Positions 26,712 to 35,536 of a stretch of DNA of 64,000 nucleotides are shown piece by piece. The first letter of the stretch is position 1. Every line of letters begins with the position of its first letter. The position numbers and the translations under genes were made by a program. Source of the DNA: Burkholderia sp. Leaf177 (lineage in GTDB: Bacteria; Pseudomonadota; Gammaproteobacteria; Burkholderiales; Burkholderiaceae); contig NZ_LMPF01000021.1 in assembly GCF_001424345.1 (NCBI RefSeq), positions 594,635 through 658,634 of the forward strand. The letters run 5' to 3'. The notes beneath the pieces are model-generated. The model was not told the origin of the DNA and ran no database searches. It was given only the letters and a program-made list of their open reading frames with translations.

Positions 26712-27060
26712 GAACGCTCTCCTTAGTCTCGTACGACATTGGCGGGAGATCGCTCGCGCCTTCTTGCGAGTGAATACGCATGCCGTCACGCACGGAGACG
26801 AGACAACTTTGCCGGCTCGGCACGCCATCGATTTCGACCAGGCATTCGAAGCACGCGCCCATCATGCAATACGGTGCGCGCGGTGCGCCCGATACCGGCG
26901 TCGCGCGAAAACGCTGCACGCCTGCCGCGAGTAATGCGGCGGCGACGGAGCGGCCGCCGGGCACCTCGAGCGGCTCGTCGTTGAACCAGATCTGAACGAT
27001 GTCGTCGGCCACGGCGGGCGCGACCGGTGCAAGCACCCTGAATAGCGGTTTGGATGTCAT
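26701..27060 (-). CDS. small [2Fe-2S] ferredoxin-like subunit
   Basis: The 119-residue protein resembles HcnA and the small subunits of opine and hydroxyproline oxidases. A ubiquitin-like fold is suggested by IQIWFNDEPLEVPGGRSVAAALLAAGV (22-48), and the cluster motif CMMGACFECLVEIDGVPSRQSC (C-x4-C-x2-C-x12-C, about residues 65-86) gives four cysteines. Its stop overlaps the start of the BFD flavoprotein gene. The ribosome site is weak, so expression may depend on coupling to the upstream gene, 54 bp away. Confidence 0.87.
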   Translation of the reverse strand: MTSKPLFRVLAPVAPAVADDIVQIWFNDEPLEVPGGRSVAAALLAAGVQRFRATPVSGAPRAPYCMMGACFECLVEIDGVPSRQSCLVSVRDGMRIHSQEGASDLPPMSYETKESVHGR

Positions 27061-27114
27061 ATCGATGCGAAATGTCGGTGTTCTGGATGGGCTGTTTTAG
27101 CTGTCAGCACGCGG

Positions 27115-28257
27115 CTAATGGGCATTGGCGGGAACGTAGCTCGGTTCGAGAAACCGTCCCCCCCGAAACGCGGGAAGCTCCTCGGGAATCGCGCCGCCGG
27201 CGACCCATGGCGCGACGCGTTTCGCATGCGCGGCGGCGAGCGTGACGCCGCTATGGCACGTGACGACAAACGCGCCAGGGTATTGCAACGATTGTTCGTA
27301 GATCGGAAAACCGTCGGGGCTATAGACGCGCAGCGCGGCCCATGTGCGTACCAACCGCACGTTCTTCAGCATGGGAAAACTGCGCACGCCACGGCGCGCA
27401 ATGGTCGCGAGCACGTCCGTCGTGGTGAAGTCGTTGTAGCCGACCTCTTCCATGGAGTCGCCGAATTGCACCGAACCTTCATCGGTCTGGCGCACGTTGA
27501 TGGTCGGATAATGCAGAAAGGGCGCGACGCGCTCGCTGACAAGAACCTGGCCGCGGTTCGGCGCAACCGGCGCATGCAGACCGACCTGCGTGCTGAGCGC
27601 GCGGTTACCGAGACCCGCCGACAACACCACGCGCGGCGCACGCCACACAGCGTTCTTGCCATGCACCGCGAAGCCGTGCGAATCCGGCACGATCCGTCCG
27701 ATCTCCTCGCCGCTCACGAGCTTCACGCCGCGGCGTTGCATCGCCTCATGAAGTGCGCGCAGCAGCTTGAGCGGATTCACGTGACCATCCATGGGCGTGT
27801 AGCTCGCGCCGATCACTTCAGGGCCCACGGCGGGCAAGCGCTCGCGCAACTCTTTTGCATCGAGCAACTGAAACGGGTAATCGCCGCCGACTTCAGCCTG
27901 CAATGTGGACAGGCGCTTTTCGCGTTCGGCGAGTTCATCGTCAGAAAAACAAAGGTGGAAACCGCCTGGCTGTTTCAGCGATACATCGATCCCCGTCTCT
28001 TCGAGCAGCGACCTGGCGAGGCCCGGCCAGAGTTGCGATGAACTGCGCGACCAGCGTGCGTAGGGCGACAGGCCGAAACCCTTGCCCTGCACCCACACGA
28101 GCCCGAAGTTGCCACGCGATGCACGAAAACCACCGTCGCCCTGATCCAGCACCGTGACCTTCAAACCTTCACACGCAAGTCCGTAGGCGACCGCGGTTCC
28201 CACCAGCCCGCCTCCGACCACCAGCACGTCGGGACTGTCGACTGCATTGCCTTTCAT
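27115..28257 (-). CDS. second FAD-dependent DAO-type oxidoreductase
   Basis: This 380-residue glycine/D-amino acid oxidase family protein has the N-terminal FAD motif DVLVVGGGLVGTAVAYGLACEGLKVTVLDQGDGGFRASRGN and the late motif TWAALRVYSPDGFPIYEQS, then CHSGVTLAAAHAKRVAPWV. Its start overlaps the stop of the upstream permease gene as ATGA. A second DAO subunit beside the heterotrimer genes suggests either a separate enzyme for a later step or a tetrameric arrangement such as that described for some proline and hydroxyproline dehydrogenases. The substrate is unknown. Confidence 0.85.
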   Translation of the reverse strand: MKGNAVDSPDVLVVGGGLVGTAVAYGLACEGLKVTVLDQGDGGFRASRGNFGLVWVQGKGFGLSPYARWSRSSSQLWPGLARSLLEETGIDVSLKQPGGFHLCFSDDELAEREKRLSTLQAEVGGDYPFQLLDAKELRERLPAVGPEVIGASYTPMDGHVNPLKLLRALHEAMQRRGVKLVSGEEIGRIVPDSHGFAVHGKNAVWRAPRVVLSAGLGNRALSTQVGLHAPVAPNRGQVLVSERVAPFLHYPTINVRQTDEGSVQFGDSMEEVGYNDFTTTDVLATIARRGVRSFPMLKNVRLVRTWAALRVYSPDGFPIYEQSLQYPGAFVVTCHSGVTLAAAHAKRVAPWVAGGAIPEELPAFRGGRFLEPSYVPANAH

Positions 28258-29051
28258 CGTGTTTCTCCTATCAGGACGCGGTCCAGACCGACCATGCGGT
28301 CCAGCACGAGCATCAGGATGACCGTACCCACGATCATTACGGTCGAGACAGACGCGACCAGCGGATCGATTGTCTGGGCGATCTGGTTGTACATTGCAAC
28401 TGGCAGCGTGGTCGTGCCGGGCGTTGCGACGAAAATGGTCATGGTGAGTTCATCGAAACTCTGGATGAACGAGAGCACCCAGCCGCCGGCAACGCCGGTG
28501 CGGATCATCGGCAGGACGACGCGGCGGAAAGCCGTGAAGCGGCTCGCTCCGCAAGACAAAGCCGCGCGCTCGGCATCGCGATCCAGTCCGATTGCCGACG
28601 ACAACGCAAGCCTCAGCGCATACGGCAACACAATGATCACGTGCGTGGCGCAGAGCGCCCAGAACGATCCGCCGAGCCCGAGCAAACTCAGGAAACGCAG
28701 GAACGCGATGCCGAGCACAACGGCGGGAATCATCATCGGCGAGAGGAAAAAACCGGTGAGCGCGCCACGGCCGGGAAATCGATAACGCGCGATCGCAAGC
28801 GCCGCCGGGACGGCAAGCGCCACGCCGATCGTCGATGCAACCAGCGCGAGTTTCAGCGAGAGAAAAAATGCATCGAGGATCTGATCGTTCTCGAGAATCG
28901 CCTTGAACCAGCGCAGCGAAGCGCCATCGAAAGGCAGCGAGATAAAGCCTTTGTCCGTGAACGCAACCGCGATCACCACGACCAGCGGCGCGGCAATGAA
29001 CGTCAGGAACAGCGCATTGAACAGCAGCCCCAGGAATCCGTTTTGTTTCAT
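28254..29051 (-). CDS. ABC transporter permease (PotC type)
   Basis: This 265-residue inner-membrane permease has six hydrophobic spans. The EAA loop ERAALSCGASRFTAFRRVVLPMIRTGV near residue 165 contacts the ATPase. It pairs with the preceding permease gene, 13 bp upstream. GGGAG lies five bases before the ATG. The protein family (PotC/PhnV/YdcV-like) imports polyamines and related amino compounds or opines. Stop and start overlap with the next gene (ATGA). Confidence 0.92.
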   Translation of the reverse strand: MKQNGFLGLLFNALFLTFIAAPLVVVIAVAFTDKGFISLPFDGASLRWFKAILENDQILDAFFLSLKLALVASTIGVALAVPAALAIARYRFPGRGALTGFFLSPMMIPAVVLGIAFLRFLSLLGLGGSFWALCATHVIIVLPYALRLALSSAIGLDRDAERAALSCGASRFTAFRRVVLPMIRTGVAGGWVLSFIQSFDELTMTIFVATPGTTTLPVAMYNQIAQTIDPLVASVSTVMIVGTVILMLVLDRMVGLDRVLIGETR

Positions 29052-29064
29052 GACGTCTCCCGGT

Positions 29065-29937
29065 TCAGTCGAAGATGTGTTTGAAGCGGCGCTCGGCGAG
29101 CCGGCTGCAGCCCATCACGATCGCCACGTTCGCAATCAGCAGCAACACCGCAATGGTCGCGCCGAGCGGCCAGTTCAGCGTGCCGAGGAATTCATCGTAG
29201 GCGGCGGTCGCGACCACTTTCAGCCGGCGCCCGCCGATCAGCGCAGGCGTTGCGAACGCCGATGCCGACAACGCGAACACGATGATCGATCCCGACAAAA
29301 TGCCGGGCAGGATCTGCGGCAGCACCACGCGACGAAACACGCGAAACGGCGATGCGCCCATGGAAAGACCCGCCCATTCCACTTGCGGATCGAGCTTCTG
29401 AAGCGTGGCCCAAACCGACATCACCATGAACGGCACGAGCACGTGGGTAAGCGCGATGATGACGCCGGTCATCGTGAAGACGAGCCGGATGGGTTCGGAC
29501 GTAATGTGCAGCGCCTGGAGCGCATTGTTCAGGACACCGTTGTTTCCGAGCAGGATCTGCCAGCCCAGCGTGCGCACGACCACGGATATCAGCAACGGCC
29601 CGAGCACGATCAACAGGCAGATGGATTGCCAGGGCCGCTTCATGCGAGCGAGCACGATGGTTTCCGGCACGCCCAGCAGGATGCAGAAGAACGTCACCGC
29701 GAACGCAAGCCCTGCGGTACGGCCAAAAATTGCGCCGTAGTACGGATCGGTGATTACCTCGAAGTAGTTGCGCCACGTGTAGGCGGCAAGCGTGCCGGCT
29801 GTATCGCTGAAGACATGGAAGGACAACACGAAGGTCAAGAGCAGCGGCACCAGCAGCAGGCCGCAGAACAGCAGCAACGCGGGCGCCGACAAGATCCAGG
29901 GCGCGGCGCCGGCGCGATCGTCGTCAAGCGTGGCCAT
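29065..29937 (-). CDS. ABC transporter permease (PotB type)
   Basis: The 290-residue protein has a first hydrophobic span at about 15-40 (SAPALLLFCGLLLVPLLLTFVLSF) and five more, plus the EAA loop EWAGLSMGASPFRVFRRVVLPQILPGI near residue 190. The start at 29937 is set by GGAGG six bases upstream; it overlaps the ATPase gene by 14 bp. A frame extension to 30144 lies inside the ATPase gene and is a shadow. It forms the heterodimeric channel with the PotC-type permease. Confidence 0.92.
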   Translation of the reverse strand: MATLDDDRAGAAPWILSAPALLLFCGLLLVPLLLTFVLSFHVFSDTAGTLAAYTWRNYFEVITDPYYGAIFGRTAGLAFAVTFFCILLGVPETIVLARMKRPWQSICLLIVLGPLLISVVVRTLGWQILLGNNGVLNNALQALHITSEPIRLVFTMTGVIIALTHVLVPFMVMSVWATLQKLDPQVEWAGLSMGASPFRVFRRVVLPQILPGILSGSIIVFALSASAFATPALIGGRRLKVVATAAYDEFLGTLNWPLGATIAVLLLIANVAIVMGCSRLAERRFKHIFD

Positions 29938-31003
29938 CGAGCGCCTCCTTTTGCAGGACGCGCAAGTCGTCGTCCGACCACATGAGGCCGACCTGCTCGC
30001 CTTCGTTCGGCGGCGGCGCGCCGTTGTTCGGCTGCGCGACGCTGACTTGTCCAAGCGCTGTATCGATAAGCAAAAGCCATTGGTTGCCGGTGAACACGCG
30101 CGTGGTAATGCGGCCGGTCGCGCGTGCATCTCCTGCGCCGCCATATGCCAGATGCACCTTCTCCGGCCGGATATACACGTTCACCTTGCCCTGCACATGG
30201 CGGCCTTCGTGCGGCACCTTGAGCGTGGTGCCGGCAACATCGACTTCCGCGCAACGGCCGTTGCGTCGCAACACTTCGCCCGGAAGCAGGTTGGTCTTGC
30301 CGAGGAACGCCGATGCAAACGGCGTCTCCGGCCGCTCGTATGCTTCGAACGGCGTGCTCAACTGCGCAATGGTTCCACGATGCATCACCGCGATGCGATC
30401 GCTCATGGTCATGGCTTCGACCTGATCGTGCGTGACGAGGATCGTCGTGATGCCGAGACGCTTCTGGATTCCTCTCAGTTCAATATGCATTTCCTCGCGC
30501 AGCTTTGCGTCGAGGTTGGACATGGGTTCGTCGAGAAGCAGCAGTTCGGGACGCATTGCAAGCGCGCGGGCAATCGCCACGCGCTGCCGTTGTCCACCCG
30601 ACAATTCCTTCGGATAACGCCCGCCGAGTCCGGTAAGACGCACGAGTTCCAGCGCCTCGGCCACGCGCTCGGCACGCGCCGCGCGCTTCATGTTGCGCAT
30701 TTCCAGGCCGAAGCCGACGTTGCCGTCCACCGTCATGTGCGGGAACAACGCGTAGCTTTGAAAGACCACGCCCATGCCGCGCTTCTCCGGGCGTTCGTGC
30801 GTGATGTCGCGGCCATCGAGCATGATGGTGCCGCTGGTCGGCGTGACGAAACCTGCCACCATCTGCAAGGTCGTGGTCTTGCCGCAACCGGACGGACCGA
30901 GCAACGACAAGAACTCACCGCGTTCAACCTCGAGGTCGATCTGCTCGATTGCCGTGAAGTCGCCGTAGCGCTTCGAGATGCCTTTGAGTGTCAGAAAGCT
31001 CAT
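29924..31003 (-). CDS. ABC transporter ATP-binding protein (PotA type)
   Basis: The 359-residue ATPase has Walker A GPSGCGKTT (about residues 37-45), signature LSGGQRQRVAIARAL near residue 135, Walker B LLLLDEPMSNLD and the H-loop VTHDQ. The C-terminal third is the TOBE-type regulatory domain (VYIRPEKVHLAY near 285). It energises the two permeases encoded next to it. The gene follows the binding protein gene by 30 bp and overlaps the downstream permease gene. Confidence 0.93.
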   Translation of the reverse strand: MSFLTLKGISKRYGDFTAIEQIDLEVERGEFLSLLGPSGCGKTTTLQMVAGFVTPTSGTIMLDGRDITHERPEKRGMGVVFQSYALFPHMTVDGNVGFGLEMRNMKRAARAERVAEALELVRLTGLGGRYPKELSGGQRQRVAIARALAMRPELLLLDEPMSNLDAKLREEMHIELRGIQKRLGITTILVTHDQVEAMTMSDRIAVMHRGTIAQLSTPFEAYERPETPFASAFLGKTNLLPGEVLRRNGRCAEVDVAGTTLKVPHEGRHVQGKVNVYIRPEKVHLAYGGAGDARATGRITTRVFTGNQWLLLIDTALGQVSVAQPNNGAPPPNEGEQVGLMWSDDDLRVLQKEALDGHA

Positions 31004-31033
31004 GGGGGTTCTTGTCTGCTTATGAAGTTATTT

Positions 31034-32113
31034 TCAGCGTTCGACAGTGCGATTCCAGCGATCCGTCCATTCCGTGCGGTGCTGGTTGATCGTCGTCCAG
31101 TCCACCGCGATCAGCTTGGCGATCTGCTCGGGACCATACGGCACACGCGCCGCGACTCCAGGGGCCAGCTGCACTGTCTTGTTGACCGGACCGAGACCAA
31201 TCGCCTGCGCCTGGATCGCCTGCACTTCCGGGCTCAGCAAATATTGAATGAACTGCTGCGACAAAGCCGGCTGCGCATTTTCCGCGACCGAACAGGCAGC
31301 GACCTGCAGCGCTACGCCGCCTTCTTTCGGATAGAAGAACTTGAGCGGGAAACCCGTGTTCTGCAACGCGACCGCGCGGCCGCTGCCGTACGGCGCGAGG
31401 ATCACGTCGCCGCTTTGCATCAGGCCGTCCATCTCGCCCGGCGTGGGCGCCCACGAAAGCACGTCGGGCGCGACCTGTTTTGTGATCGTATTGAAACCCG
31501 GATCGATGTTCTTCTCGCCGCCGCCATTCATGCGCGCCAGCATCACGAGCGTATGCAGCCCGTAGGTATTCGTGATCGGCGGAACGCCGAGCTTGCCTTT
31601 CAGGCGTTTATCGGTGAGGACACTCCAGGAATCCGGCGCGGGCAAGCCCATTTTCTTGAAGGCATCGGCGTTATAACCAATACCGGTTGCCACCATGCCT
31701 ACACCTACGGACGTTGGTCCAAGACGCGCAAGCGGGTACAGGTCCTTCATGACCGGCGCTTCATCGATTTTTCCGCACAACCCCGCTTGCATTGCCTGAT
31801 ACATGGGGCCGTCGTCCATCACGGCGACGTTGATCTGCTGATGACCCTTTTGCGCCTGCAGCTTGGCGAGCGTATCGCTGGAATTGCCCGCGACGTACAC
31901 GATCTTCACGTCATGCGCCTTCTCGAACGGCGGAATGATTTTCTGCCGATACATGGTCTCGTTCGAGCCACCGACATTCGCGACATACAAAGTCGTCTCG
32001 GCCTGCGCGAGCATTGGGGCGCCGAGTGCGCCTGCAACGCCCAGTGCAAGCGCGCACTTTCGCAGAGATAAACGGGAAGACGACGAGCGACGGACGTGCT
32101 GCAGTTCTTTCAT
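31034..32113 (-). CDS. ABC transporter periplasmic binding protein (PotD type)
   Basis: The 359-residue precursor starts at ATG 32113 behind GGAG; an upstream in-frame ATG at 32203 adds 30 residues before a good signal peptide and is rejected. The signal has a basic start (RRSSSSRLSLRK) and a hydrophobic core ALALGVAGALGAPMLAQA with cleavage near ALAQA-ET. The mature part TLYVANVGGSNETMYRQKIIPPFEKAHDVKIVYVAG is typical of extracellular binding protein family 1 members of the spermidine/putrescine/opine group. It is the first gene of the nine-gene operon and delivers the ligand to the permease pair. Ligand identity is not readable. Confidence 0.9.
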   Translation of the reverse strand: MKELQHVRRSSSSRLSLRKCALALGVAGALGAPMLAQAETTLYVANVGGSNETMYRQKIIPPFEKAHDVKIVYVAGNSSDTLAKLQAQKGHQQINVAVMDDGPMYQAMQAGLCGKIDEAPVMKDLYPLARLGPTSVGVGMVATGIGYNADAFKKMGLPAPDSWSVLTDKRLKGKLGVPPITNTYGLHTLVMLARMNGGGEKNIDPGFNTITKQVAPDVLSWAPTPGEMDGLMQSGDVILAPYGSGRAVALQNTGFPLKFFYPKEGGVALQVAACSVAENAQPALSQQFIQYLLSPEVQAIQAQAIGLGPVNKTVQLAPGVAARVPYGPEQIAKLIAVDWTTINQHRTEWTDRWNRTVER

Positions 32114-32219
32114 GTGCGTTTTCTCCAGACAGTGCGGGGTCGGACGTTCAGCGGATGTGGGGTAAACGAATTTATTTTGTTCGCCACGAGGCATATCGTC
32201 CAATACGAATAAAATAACT

Positions 32220-32242
32220 ACCCATACAAGAATGATATGGGT
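32220..32242. promoter_or_regulatory. inverted repeat before the LysR start
   Basis: ACCCATA (32220-32226) and TATGGGT (32236-32242) form seven-base arms around nine bases, ending eight bases before the LysR ATG. The dyad fits the size of a LysR T-N11-A type box and covers the translation-initiation region, so it could be an autoregulatory operator or an mRNA hairpin masking the start. Confidence 0.5.
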
Positions 32243-32250
32243 TGCCTGAC

Positions 32251-33174
32251 ATGAATCTTAAGCATATCGAGGCGTTCCGGGCCGTCATGCTCGCGGGTTC
32301 CATGACCGCCGCAGCAAAGGAACTGTTCACGTCGCAGCCCAATATCAGCCGCCTGATCACGCAACTCGAACGCGAGACCGGCCTGCAGTTGTTCCTTCGC
32401 AGCGGCGTGCGGCTGATTCCCACGAGCGAAGGTAACTCGTTTTTTCGCGAGGTGGAGCGCGCGTATGTCGGCCTTCAAGGGCTGACCAATGCTGCAGCGC
32501 AAATCAAGAATCTCGGCACTGGGCGATTGCGCATTGCAGCAATGCCGTCCGCCGGAATGACGCTCGTGCCACATGCAATCCAGCGCTTCCAGGCCAAATA
32601 TCCCGAGGTGACCGTATCCCTGCACGTGAATACATCGGGGACCGTCAATCACTGGACCAGTTCGCAGTTCTGCGATCTCGGCGTGGCGATCTATTCGAGC
32701 GAGGCGTCCAATTGCGAGGTTGAGTTGTTATCAAGGGTCGCGGCGGTATGCGTGCTGCCGGCGGGTCATCGGCTGGCTAAAAAAGCGTCGCTCAAACCGA
32801 AGGATTTCGCGGGCGAGCCGTTTGTTTCGCTATGTCATGGCGACGGCACACGCGCACTAATGGACGAAGCCTTCACACGCGCGGGCGTCGAGCGAGTGCT
32901 TGCAATCGAAGCGCAATACGCGGCGATCTGCTGCGAGATGGTCCGGTGCGGAATGGGCGTGACGCTCGCGCATCCGCTCGTGGCGCAAGATTTCGCCGGG
33001 CCTGAAATTGCCATTCGCCCGTTCTCGCCGGCGGTGATGTTTCCCATGTATCTGCTGTTTCCACCGCATCAGCCAAGAGCGCGTCTGACGATGGATTTCG
33101 TCGATATGCTGAGGCTTACGCACGACGAGCAGCTGGCGGCAGCGGACAAACCGCAGCGTGTGAAGCGGGCGTGA
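32251..33174 (+). CDS. LysR-family regulator
   Basis: The 307-residue regulator has the N-terminal winged helix LKHIEAFRAVMLAGSMTAAAKELFTSQPNISRLITQLERETGLQLF (residues 2-47) and a periplasmic-binding-like effector domain (from about 90, GRLRIAAMPSAGMTLVPHAIQRF). It resembles the OccR/NocR-like group often next to opine or amino acid uptake genes. It is divergent from the nine-gene uptake and oxidation operon across a 137-bp spacer, so it is the likely regulator of that operon, with the substrate or a metabolite as inducer. A TTG three codons upstream is a possible alternative start. Confidence 0.9.
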   Translation: MNLKHIEAFRAVMLAGSMTAAAKELFTSQPNISRLITQLERETGLQLFLRSGVRLIPTSEGNSFFREVERAYVGLQGLTNAAAQIKNLGTGRLRIAAMPSAGMTLVPHAIQRFQAKYPEVTVSLHVNTSGTVNHWTSSQFCDLGVAIYSSEASNCEVELLSRVAAVCVLPAGHRLAKKASLKPKDFAGEPFVSLCHGDGTRALMDEAFTRAGVERVLAIEAQYAAICCEMVRCGMGVTLAHPLVAQDFAGPEIAIRPFSPAVMFPMYLLFPPHQPRARLTMDFVDMLRLTHDEQLAAADKPQRVKRA

Positions 33175-33262
33175 TCTTCGTGTATTCACGGGTCGTCACC
33201 CGCGAATGCGGAACGTAATCAGCGCGCGATAACATCGAACAAAGCGACAGCCGGGGATAAAG

Positions 33263-34945
33263 ATGCACGCTCGTTTCAGCAGCTTGGCACGCGGACTGAT
33301 CGCGATCGGTGTTGCAGGCAGTTTTGCAAGCAGCGCATTCGCCGCTGAAGCGCAGGACGATGCCGCAAGCGCCGTGCAGGGAGAAGAACCTGCGCAGACG
33401 GCGAGTCCTCGGCCAGCGTCGGGATCGGCTGCAAATGCGCCTCGCCCGGAACGTCCACGCGCCGCCCATGCTTCGCCAGCAAGCGATGCGGCAAGCGGCG
33501 TCAAAGCAGACAACGTCATCCCCGTTCCGCCCGAAACGCAATCGGTCACGCGGCATTCCATCAAGCTCGACGGCAAGAAGGTCGACTACACCGCCACGGC
33601 CGGCAATCTGCTCTTTTGCAACAACGCGGGGCAGGCCGAAGCCAGCATCTTTTACGTGGCGTACACGTCTGACGCAAAACACGCCGCCGCGCGCCCCATC
33701 ACGTTTCTTTTCAATGGCGGCCCGGGCGCCGGCACCATGTTCCTGCTGATGGGATCGTTCGGGCCGAAACGCGCGCACACGTCGAGTCCGGCCATCACGC
33801 CACCCGCTCCCTATGTGCTCGCGGATAACCCGGACAGTCTGATCGATACGACCGATCTCGTTTTCATCGATGCTCCCGGCGCCGGCTTTTCACGCATTGT
33901 CGGCCGCGCGACGGGCAAGCAGTTCTGGGGCGTCGATGAAGACCTCGGCGCGTTCGAGCGTTTTATCGAGCGATACCTCACCGTGAATCAACGCTGGAAC
34001 TCGCCCAAATATCTGCTCGGCGAGTCGTATGGAACGGCGCGCGCCGCCATGCTTGCGTATAAATTGAGTCAGAACAACATTGCGCTGAACGGCGTGGTGC
34101 TGATGTCGTCGGTGCTGAACTCGGCCACGCGCGCGCCAGGGACCGATCTGGAAGCCGTGAGCTATTTGCCCACGTACGCGGCCATCGCCTGGTATCACGA
34201 CAAGCTCGTGCCGAAACCGCCCGAGCTGCAGGCTTATCTCGCCGAAGTCCGCGCGTTTGCCGCAGGTCCGTATGCACAAGCTTTGGCCAAAGGCGATGCC
34301 TTGCCCGATTCCGAACGCGATGCAATCGCGGCGCGCGTCGCCGGGTACACCGGTCTCAGCGCGGAATACGTGAAACAGACGCGGCTGGAAATCTGGCCGT
34401 CGCGCTTTCGTAAGCAATTGCTGCGCGGCGAGTCCCGCAGTCTCGGCCGATACGACGCGCGCTTCGAAGGCATCGATTACGACGACGCCGCGGAGCGTCC
34501 CGACTACGACGCTTCGGTGACGAGCGTGTCGAGCGCCTTCGATGCCGCGCTGCATCAGCATCTCGTGCAGGATCTGCATTTCGACGCGCCCGATGCGTAT
34601 CGCGTATTCAACGACAGCGCGTTGTCGCAGTGGAACTGGAAGCATCGCGCTTCGTGGGGCGAGCAGTTGTCGCAACCTTACGCGGCAGGCGACCTTGCAG
34701 CGGCGATGCGGCAAAACCCGCGCCTTCGCGTGCTGTCGCTCAATGGTTATTTCGATTTGGCGACGCCGTTTTTCCAGACGGAATACGACCTGTCGCACAT
34801 GAACCTGGACAAGTCCTTGCAGCCGAACATCCAGCGCGCGTATTACCCGACGGGCCACATGATCTATCTGGACGACGCGTCGCTTCACGCGTTGAAAGCG
34901 GATCTCACTCGCTTTTATAAAGCCGATAACACCGCGAGCCCCTAA
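33263..34945 (+). CDS. exported S10-type serine carboxypeptidase-like protein
   Basis: The 560-residue precursor has a signal peptide (LARGLIAIGVAGSFASSAFAAEA, cleavage near residue 28), then a Pro/Ala-rich disordered linker to about residue 85. The alpha/beta-hydrolase core shows FLFNGGPGAGTMF (oxyanion region, about 148-160), the nucleophile elbow LLGESYGTARA (Ser255), NGYFDLATP (Asp498) and PTGHMIYLD (His532), a complete Ser-Asp-His triad in the order of peptidase family S10. It probably trims peptides in the periplasm or outside. It is a single-gene unit convergent with the Lrp gene; the two stops overlap by four bases. Confidence 0.85.
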   Translation: MHARFSSLARGLIAIGVAGSFASSAFAAEAQDDAASAVQGEEPAQTASPRPASGSAANAPRPERPRAAHASPASDAASGVKADNVIPVPPETQSVTRHSIKLDGKKVDYTATAGNLLFCNNAGQAEASIFYVAYTSDAKHAAARPITFLFNGGPGAGTMFLLMGSFGPKRAHTSSPAITPPAPYVLADNPDSLIDTTDLVFIDAPGAGFSRIVGRATGKQFWGVDEDLGAFERFIERYLTVNQRWNSPKYLLGESYGTARAAMLAYKLSQNNIALNGVVLMSSVLNSATRAPGTDLEAVSYLPTYAAIAWYHDKLVPKPPELQAYLAEVRAFAAGPYAQALAKGDALPDSERDAIAARVAGYTGLSAEYVKQTRLEIWPSRFRKQLLRGESRSLGRYDARFEGIDYDDAAERPDYDASVTSVSSAFDAALHQHLVQDLHFDAPDAYRVFNDSALSQWNWKHRASWGEQLSQPYAAGDLAAAMRQNPRLRVLSLNGYFDLATPFFQTEYDLSHMNLDKSLQPNIQRAYYPTGHMIYLDDASLHALKADLTRFYKADNTASP

Positions 34946-35403
34946 AGCAGCGGCAAGCCGGCATCGCGTTTTACTTCGCGCAAGGACAAGGTCGATTCCA
35001 CCGCCGATACACCCGGCAGCACGCGCAGGACATCGCGCATGAAAAGGCCGTAATCGTCGAGATCACGCGCCACGACTTGCAACAGATAATCCGCCGTGCC
35101 CGAGATGTTGTGGCACGAGACAATGCGTGGAATCGCCTGAATCTCGCGCTCGAAACGGTCGGATATCTTCCGGTCGTGCATGCTGAAGCGCACTTGCACG
35201 AACGCGATCAGGCCGAGCCCCAAAGCCGAGCGCGAAAGGATTGCTCGATACCCTTCTATATATCCATCCGCTTCCAGCCGCTTGAGCCGCCGGGCGCACG
35301 GCGTTTCGCTCAAGCCGACGCGATTGGCGATACTCGCGTTCGTGGCACGGCCATCCGCTTGTAACGCGATCAGGATTGCGCGGTCGATTTTATCGAGTTC
35401 CAT
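34942..35403 (-). CDS. Lrp/AsnC-family regulator
   Basis: The 153-residue protein has the N-terminal helix-turn-helix LDKIDRAILIALQADGRATNASIANRVGLSETPCARRLKRLEADGYI and the C-terminal RAM domain (from about 65, LIAFVQVRFSMHDRKISDRFEREIQAIPRIVSCHNISGTADYLLQVVARDL). Such proteins sense amino acids and often control a nearby gene and themselves. AAGGA lies nine bases before the ATG inside a palindrome. The likely targets nearby are itself or the peptidase; this is inference. Confidence 0.92.
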   Translation of the reverse strand: MELDKIDRAILIALQADGRATNASIANRVGLSETPCARRLKRLEADGYIEGYRAILSRSALGLGLIAFVQVRFSMHDRKISDRFEREIQAIPRIVSCHNISGTADYLLQVVARDLDDYGLFMRDVLRVLPGVSAVESTLSLREVKRDAGLPLL

Positions 35404-35411
35404 TCGTCGTT

Positions 35412-35427
35412 ATCCTTCAAGAAGGAT
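35412..35427. promoter_or_regulatory. palindrome at the Lrp ribosome site
   Basis: ATCCTTCAAGAAGGAT is a perfect 16-bp palindrome (seven-base arms, two-base centre) nine bases before the Lrp ATG. It contains the AAGGA ribosome site of that gene on the minus strand. Autoregulation through this site is plausible. Confidence 0.45.
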
Positions 35428-35536
35428 TCGAATGGTAGTGCATTCCGCGCGGATTTATGGTTTTTCCGGCGGAACACGTCAAGGAAGTGTCACGCCGGAA
35501 AGTCGGTAGAACGTTGCAGCGAGGCCCGAGGCTTGA

